DNA from: Tetrahymena elliotti 4EA | Taxonomy: Eukaryota; Ciliophora; Oligohymenophorea; Hymenostomatida; Tetrahymenidae | Assembly: GCA_000231825.2 (NCBI GenBank) | Contig: JH720293.1 | Location: 248,001-312,000 of the forward strand | DNA: 64,000 nt | Reading direction: 5' to 3' | In this document: positions 59,310-64,000 of the stretch, piece after piece | Layout: the number at the start of each line of letters is the position of its first letter | Numbering within the stretch: position 1 is the first letter of the stretch | Position numbers and translations under genes: made by a program | The notes under the pieces: model-generated | What the model was told of the DNA's origin: nothing | The model's input: only the letters and a program-made list of their open reading frames with translations | Databases searched by the model: none

Positions 59310-62184
59310 ATGGCAGCATAATCTAAAATACCATCTAATGATTAATTATGGGCTAACTTGATGGCATCATTCGTCAAGTTTTTCTTCAAGAATGGATAAA
59401 GAACAGTAATTTCAGTGATTAATTTAATTAGATTAACCATATTAAACATAAAAATAAGAAAATGAGATGATTCATAGCATGTTTTTTGGTTGAAATAACA
59501 CCAACAAGAAATCAAAATAAATAAATTTAAATATTTGATCATGCAAATAGATCAATTCTTTAACATTATTTTTTAAATACCAAAAAGACAATTACCATAT
59601 CAGCTATTCTTGCTATATTAGGAATGCTTAAGTTGCGCAAGAACTAAAGAAGTAGAGAAGTAGATAGTAAAGTCAAATAAGAAAAAGATAGAAAGGGTAA
59701 GGGAGATGTTGATAAAGTATTCTTTGAACGTATCAAAACTCTCTTAAAGATAGTACTTCCATCAATTAAATGTACTGCAGTAGTAGATTTAATTCTTTTG
59801 ACTGTCTTTTTAGTTTTCCGTACTTACTTGTCAATCTACTTAGCAGGAGCAAATGGACGTATTGTGAAGGCAATTATCAAGCTTGATTACTAGTTGTTTG
59901 TTAAGAGAGTAATTAACTTTATTCATTTTGAATTAGGCAACTTTCACTCAATTATTTTTCATTAATAGATAAATATTGATATATTTATCTAAAAATCACC
60001 TAATTTTAAATCCTAAAAATATCTAAAAAATAAAGTCAATTCATTATCTTATTCATAAGAATTAATCAAACAAGCTATTCAGTTTTCTTATCAAATATAA
60101 ATCAAGTTCTAGCAAAAAAATCAAACAAAATAAATATTATTTAAATTTATGAATTGAGTGAAATATGCTGTAAAAATATTATTGATTAAATATGTTAAAA
60201 TTATTATGATAGATTATTCAACTTTGTATGATTGCAGTTCCTGCTTCTTTCGTTAACAGTTACTTAGACTATTTAAACAAAAGATTAGCTGTTTTCTTCA
60301 GAACTTAATTAACTTAACATTTATGTGGACTCTACTTGAATGGTATGATTGGCTATTAGTTGACCAATCTCGATTGCCGTGTTGCCAATCCCGATTAACG
60401 TCTCACTAATGATATTGAGTAAAATTAAATAATTTAATTTAAATTTTGTTAATTAATTCATATTGTTAAAATTATTATAGAAAATGGGCTAATTCCTTGT
60501 CAGTTATCTACTCTAATTTCACAAAGCCTGTTTTAGATATTGTCCTCTTTTCCAGAAAGTTAGCTGAGTTAGTTGGATGGAGAGGCCCTCTTATGGTTGT
60601 CCTTTGGTACTTCTTCTCTGGTTTAATTATTAAGTATATCTCTCCTCCTTTCGGTAAACTTACTGCTATTGCCTAACGTAACGAAGGTGACTACAGACAT
60701 TGCCACACCGACATTGTCCACCATTGTGAAGAAATAGCCTTTTACAAAGGTAATATACTCAAAAATAAAAAATTTTTAAGATCATGATTGAATATATGAA
60801 ATGATATATTTTTATAAAAAATAAAAAAGGTAATTAGTGGGAAAAAGATAGAGTTGCAGACTCTTTTAATAAATTAATTAGACATTAAGTTAATGTTATG
60901 GTTAAGCGTATGTATATGGGTACATTTGATTCTATGCTTGTTAAGTATGGTGCTGTCATGGTTGGTTATGCAGTTCTCGGTTTACCAGTGTTTGGTCCTG
61001 GAAGTGAAGAATATTTGGCCAAGATTGGTAGTGATGCTTCTGCAATTACTAGAGATTATGTCAGAAACTCATCTCTTTTAATCAACCTTGCCAAAGCTAT
61101 TGGTAGATTAGTCGTTTCATATAAGGAAATATAAGAATTGGCAGGTTACACTACTGTCGTATGTGAAATGAGAGACGTTTTACTTGACTTAAACAAGGGT
61201 AATTAATTAATTCTATTAAATTAAATTAACAAAAGGCTAAAATTTAAATAAATTATTTAGGACAATACAAGAGAAAGTTGGTCGAATCAGCAATTGAATA
61301 TGGTTTCTAATAAACCACTGCTCCTTAATATGTTACCATCGAATCAGGAAATGTAAATATTCTTTATTATGAATTAAATTAAATTTTTTTAACTAATAGC
61401 TTCATGAAGTTCAAGATGTCATTATTTTTGACAAAGTTCCTATTGTAACTCCTGGCGGTGAAAGGCTTGTTAGAGAAATCAGCTTAGAAATTAAAGTTGG
61501 TGAAAATGTCATTGTTACAGGTCCTAACGGTTGTGGTAAATCCTCTCTTTTCAGAATTCTTGGTGGTTTATGGCCTATTTTCACTGGTTCTTTGAGCAGC
61601 CCTCAATTGAGTGAATTATTCTACATTCCTCAAAAGGCTTACCTCCCTACTGGTACTCTTCGTGATTAAATTATCTATCCCGATACTCTCCTATAAATGA
61701 AAAAAAAGAATAAAACCGATAATGTAAAAATTAATTTAAAATTGAAAATTTATTTAACTGTTTGCAATAATTAATAGGATTTGATTGAATATTTGAAAAA
61801 CGTCAATCTAGAGTATATTGTTAACAGAGAACCTAAGAAATTTGAAGCTTTCGAAGACTGGTATGACAAGCTCTCTGGTGGTGAAAAGCAAAGAATTGCT
61901 ATGGCTAGAATGTTCTATCACCATCCTAAGTTTGCCATTCTTGGTATGAAATTAAATAAATATTATTAAATCTTATGAATTAAATAATAAATTAAAAAAT
62001 ATTAGATGAATGCACCAGTGCAGTTAGTGCTGATGTTGAAAATAGTTTGTATGCTTATTGCAGAAAGAACAACATTACTTTGTTCACTATCTCTCACAGA
62101 GTTCACGATCTCAAACAACACCACGATTACATTCTACGTTTCGATGGAGAAGGTGACTGGAAATTAGAAAAGATTAACCATTGA
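59310..62184 (+). CDS. Peroxisomal-type ABC half transporter (ABCD family)
   Basis: Imports very-long-chain or branched acyl-CoA into peroxisomes in known family members; works as a dimer. Nine exons (59310-59405, 59588-59908, 60213-60418, 60481-60749, 60830-61198, 61261-61352, 61400-61723, 61778-61943, 62006-62184) sum to 2022 nt, 673 residues. The TM domain includes ABCD-type '[19 protein letters not shown]', 'NPDQRLTNDIE' and '[20 protein letters not shown]'. The ATPase starts near 455 with Walker A 'GPNGCGKSS' (K498), '[18 protein letters not shown]', signature 'LSGGEKQR', Walker B/D-loop '[12 protein letters not shown]' and the H-loop 'TVSHR'. All ATPase residues are intact. GC-rich codons such as CTC, ATC and CGT suggest strong expression. 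Family certain; substrate unknown. Confidence 0.94.
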
Positions 62185-62626
62185 ATAAAACATAAAAACA
62201 TTTGATTCAAAACATAATAAAAAGAAAATAACAAATAAACTAACTAAACAAATAGAATAATTTATTTTTAAAGATTAATACCATTAAGATAAAATTTACA
62301 TGCAATTAAGCAAATAAAAATATCCTTTTTATATTAGTATGCATTTTCGTCTATTAATTATGATGTGTTACTATCATTCACCAGCGATAAATCTCCATTC
62401 AGTTCAATTTAATTCTACTCTATTCTTCTTTCTGTTATTTTAAGCAGGCTTATTCATATTCTATTTTAGCTAGCTATTTCAGTTTAAAAATATAAAACTT
62501 ATCTATTAAAGACAATCTAACCTTTTTACAAAAAATTTAGTTTATTTATGTTTATATTTATAAAATAATAATAATTAAGTTGTTAATTACTGCTCCTAAC
62601 TTCAATATTATTAATAAAGTTCGCAA
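62185..62626. other. Intergenic, no gene seen
   Basis: AT-rich spacer between two plus-strand genes; presumably 3' UTR followed by promoter. Confidence 0.5.
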
Positions 62627-64000
62627 ATGTTTTAAAAAGTTAATAAAACTCGCCCAAAGCTAAAGGGATTACTTTAAGATCCTAACAAAGAATAAGGCCA
62701 ATTCGGTAATAATTAGAACATTAATACAAAAGATAAGAGTTCATCAAAAAACTAGCATAATCAGGATAAAAGTTTAGAAAAGAAACAATCTAATGCTGAT
62801 AAATCAAGAAGTTAGTCAAGATAAAGAAGCAAATCTTCTGAAAAGCAAGTTAATATAAGCAAGGAATCCTAAAATAAAGATTCAGTTAAAGAAGATAGAG
62901 ATCACTTTGATCTTAGATAATCCAAAATGAGTTAAATTTCTCTTAGAAAGTCAGATATGTCTAGTCATTCAAGATCAGTCAAAGATTTAAGTAGTTTAGA
63001 TTATCTTAGGTACAAAAGAGAATAATCTCGTGAGAGAGGAGAATATTATGACATGGGAGGAGCCATGTATAAGAATTACAGATATGAAAAGTTGAAATTA
63101 CAAAGACCTGAGTTTAACTTTCTTTCCTCAAAACCATTAGATTTTTTTAGTAAGAGCTTGAATTATAATCCTAATAAAAACTGTACTGAAAATGCTATTC
63201 AAAATATAAAGAGATAATAGGATATAATTAATTTAGGAATGGCCGATATTAAGAACAAAGGTTAATTGTAAGAAACTCCAGTTTATTTAGAAATTAAATA
63301 AAAAATGTAAAATGATGTTTTGAGTTGTCAAGAAAGGCTCTATCCTTTTGAGGAGAAGTAAAAAATAAAGAAAAAGCTTGATTAACTTGATTAATTTATT
63401 AAATAAAAAAATAATCTATCAACGTCACCATCTTTTATTTTGTAAACTTCAACTAATAGTTAATATTCTAAAAGCGATGTTAACTTTCCATCAGTCTAAT
63501 CTGCAAAAGTAAATGGTAATAATCCAAATTCATACACTCCTTTAAAATAAAATCAAAGCTAAATGAGTAGTTAAAACACTTAGAATATTAAAAACTTTGA
63601 ATCTGAAAAAAAATGGATATCCCCTATGATGAGATATGAAAGCTTAGAATCTTTAAAATATAAACCTAACTAGAACAATTTATCTAAAACTGATTTAATT
63701 CTTAAAAATGAATTATTCTAGTAAGGCTCAAAATAGAAAAATAAATTCTCAAATGATTATTTAAATAAGGATTAAGATGATGAATAAGATGAAGACAATT
63801 AAAATGAAGGATCTTGTCTAAATGTTATTAATTTTAATAAAGCATTTAAAGGAAAAGGGAAAAAAATGTATTGCTTACTAAATAATGAGACACATAATCC
63901 ACTAAAAAATAAAAATATGGGAGAGATAATCAAATCTCTAAACAAGAAATCATAGCATCTTTTGATAGTAGAAGAATTTAACAGATTGCTTCAATTAGAT
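62627..64000 (+). CDS. Disordered S/K/Q-rich orphan, cut by the window end
   Basis: Not recognised; 458 codons seen, no stop before position 64000 and no intron so far. The ATG is the first in frame. Residues 1-125 are very basic and serine-rich ('KSRSQSRQRSKSSEK'), like a phosphorylated, nucleic-acid- or microtubule-binding tail. Next comes a short island with aromatic residues, 'EYYDMGGAMYKNYRYEKLKLQ' (partly quoted), then 'PEFNFLSSKPLDFFSKSLNY'. The rest is Q/N/K-rich with an acidic run 'DQDDEQDED' and a final part 'EEFNRLLQLD' that may begin a domain outside the window. Real gene likely from the long open frame; function unknown. Confidence 0.65.

Noticed and set aside
59342..59542. 66-codon minus-strand ORF
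   Set aside because: Lies across exon 1 and intron 1 of the ABCD gene, antisense.
1..64000. Tetrahymena chromosome breakage sequence, telomeric G4T2 repeats, tRNA/5S/snRNA genes, transposase
   Set aside because: Looked for the known motifs by eye and found none; a proper scan with tRNAscan-SE and Infernal would settle the RNA genes.

Overview
The window reads as nuclear DNA of a ciliate, most likely a Tetrahymena-type oligohymenophorean. It is very AT-rich. Every long coding frame uses TAA and TAG as glutamine and ends at TGA, and most genes are split by short AT-rich GT...AG introns. A standard-code ORF search therefore finds only shadows. I rebuilt 19 gene models with this code. I summed exon lengths and phases base by base for 17 of them; the other two are the internal-TGA gene at 36545-37030 and the edge-truncated gene at 62627. 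A single 100-N gap (54769-54868) marks this as a scaffold.

Layout. 0.6-2.2 kb: mitochondrial ribosomal protein uL4m (+). 2.6-6.2 kb: cyclic-nucleotide-gated-type K+ channel (-). 6.4-7.7 kb: tRNA adenosine deaminase subunit ADAT2-like (-). 8.4-10.2 kb: ArfGAP (+). 11.5-13.3 kb: protein tyrosine phosphatase (+). 14.3-20.3 kb: a 1749-residue WNK-type kinase with a huge Q/N-rich tail (+). 21.5-22.5 kb: ZIP-fold membrane protein (-). 22.5-27.1 kb: mostly empty, with one small orphan gene (-). 27.1-28.2 kb: Schlafen/AlbA-type protein (+). 29.1-30.6 kb: a second PTP, paralogous to the first (-). 32.2-35.8 kb: large multi-TM protein with an ectodomain (+). 36.5-37.0 kb: small membrane protein with an in-frame TGA (-). 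37.7-42.7 kb: 1426-residue TPR protein (+). 43.5-45.8 kb: Q/N-rich orphan (+). 46.4-47.2 kb: Elongator subunit ELP6 (+). 47.2-51.4 kb: repeat-rich spacer with a small four-TM orphan. 51.4-54.0 kb: coiled-coil protein (-). 54.8 kb: assembly gap in a duplicated stretch. 55.2-57.9 kb: PDI-like CxxS protein and a p24 cargo receptor (both -). 59.3-62.2 kb: peroxisomal-type ABCD half transporter (+). 62.6 kb to the end: unfinished Q-rich orphan (+).

There are no operons, as expected for a ciliate. Three themes recur. Two genes act on tRNA wobble bases (ADAT2, ELP6), and a possible tRNA-active Schlafen protein lies in the same window. Signalling is represented by two PTPs sharing one eight-exon architecture, the WNK kinase and the channel. 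Secretory and membrane traffic is represented by ArfGAP, p24 and an ERp44-like thioredoxin protein. No tRNA, rRNA, CRISPR array, transposase or chromosome-breakage site was recognised.
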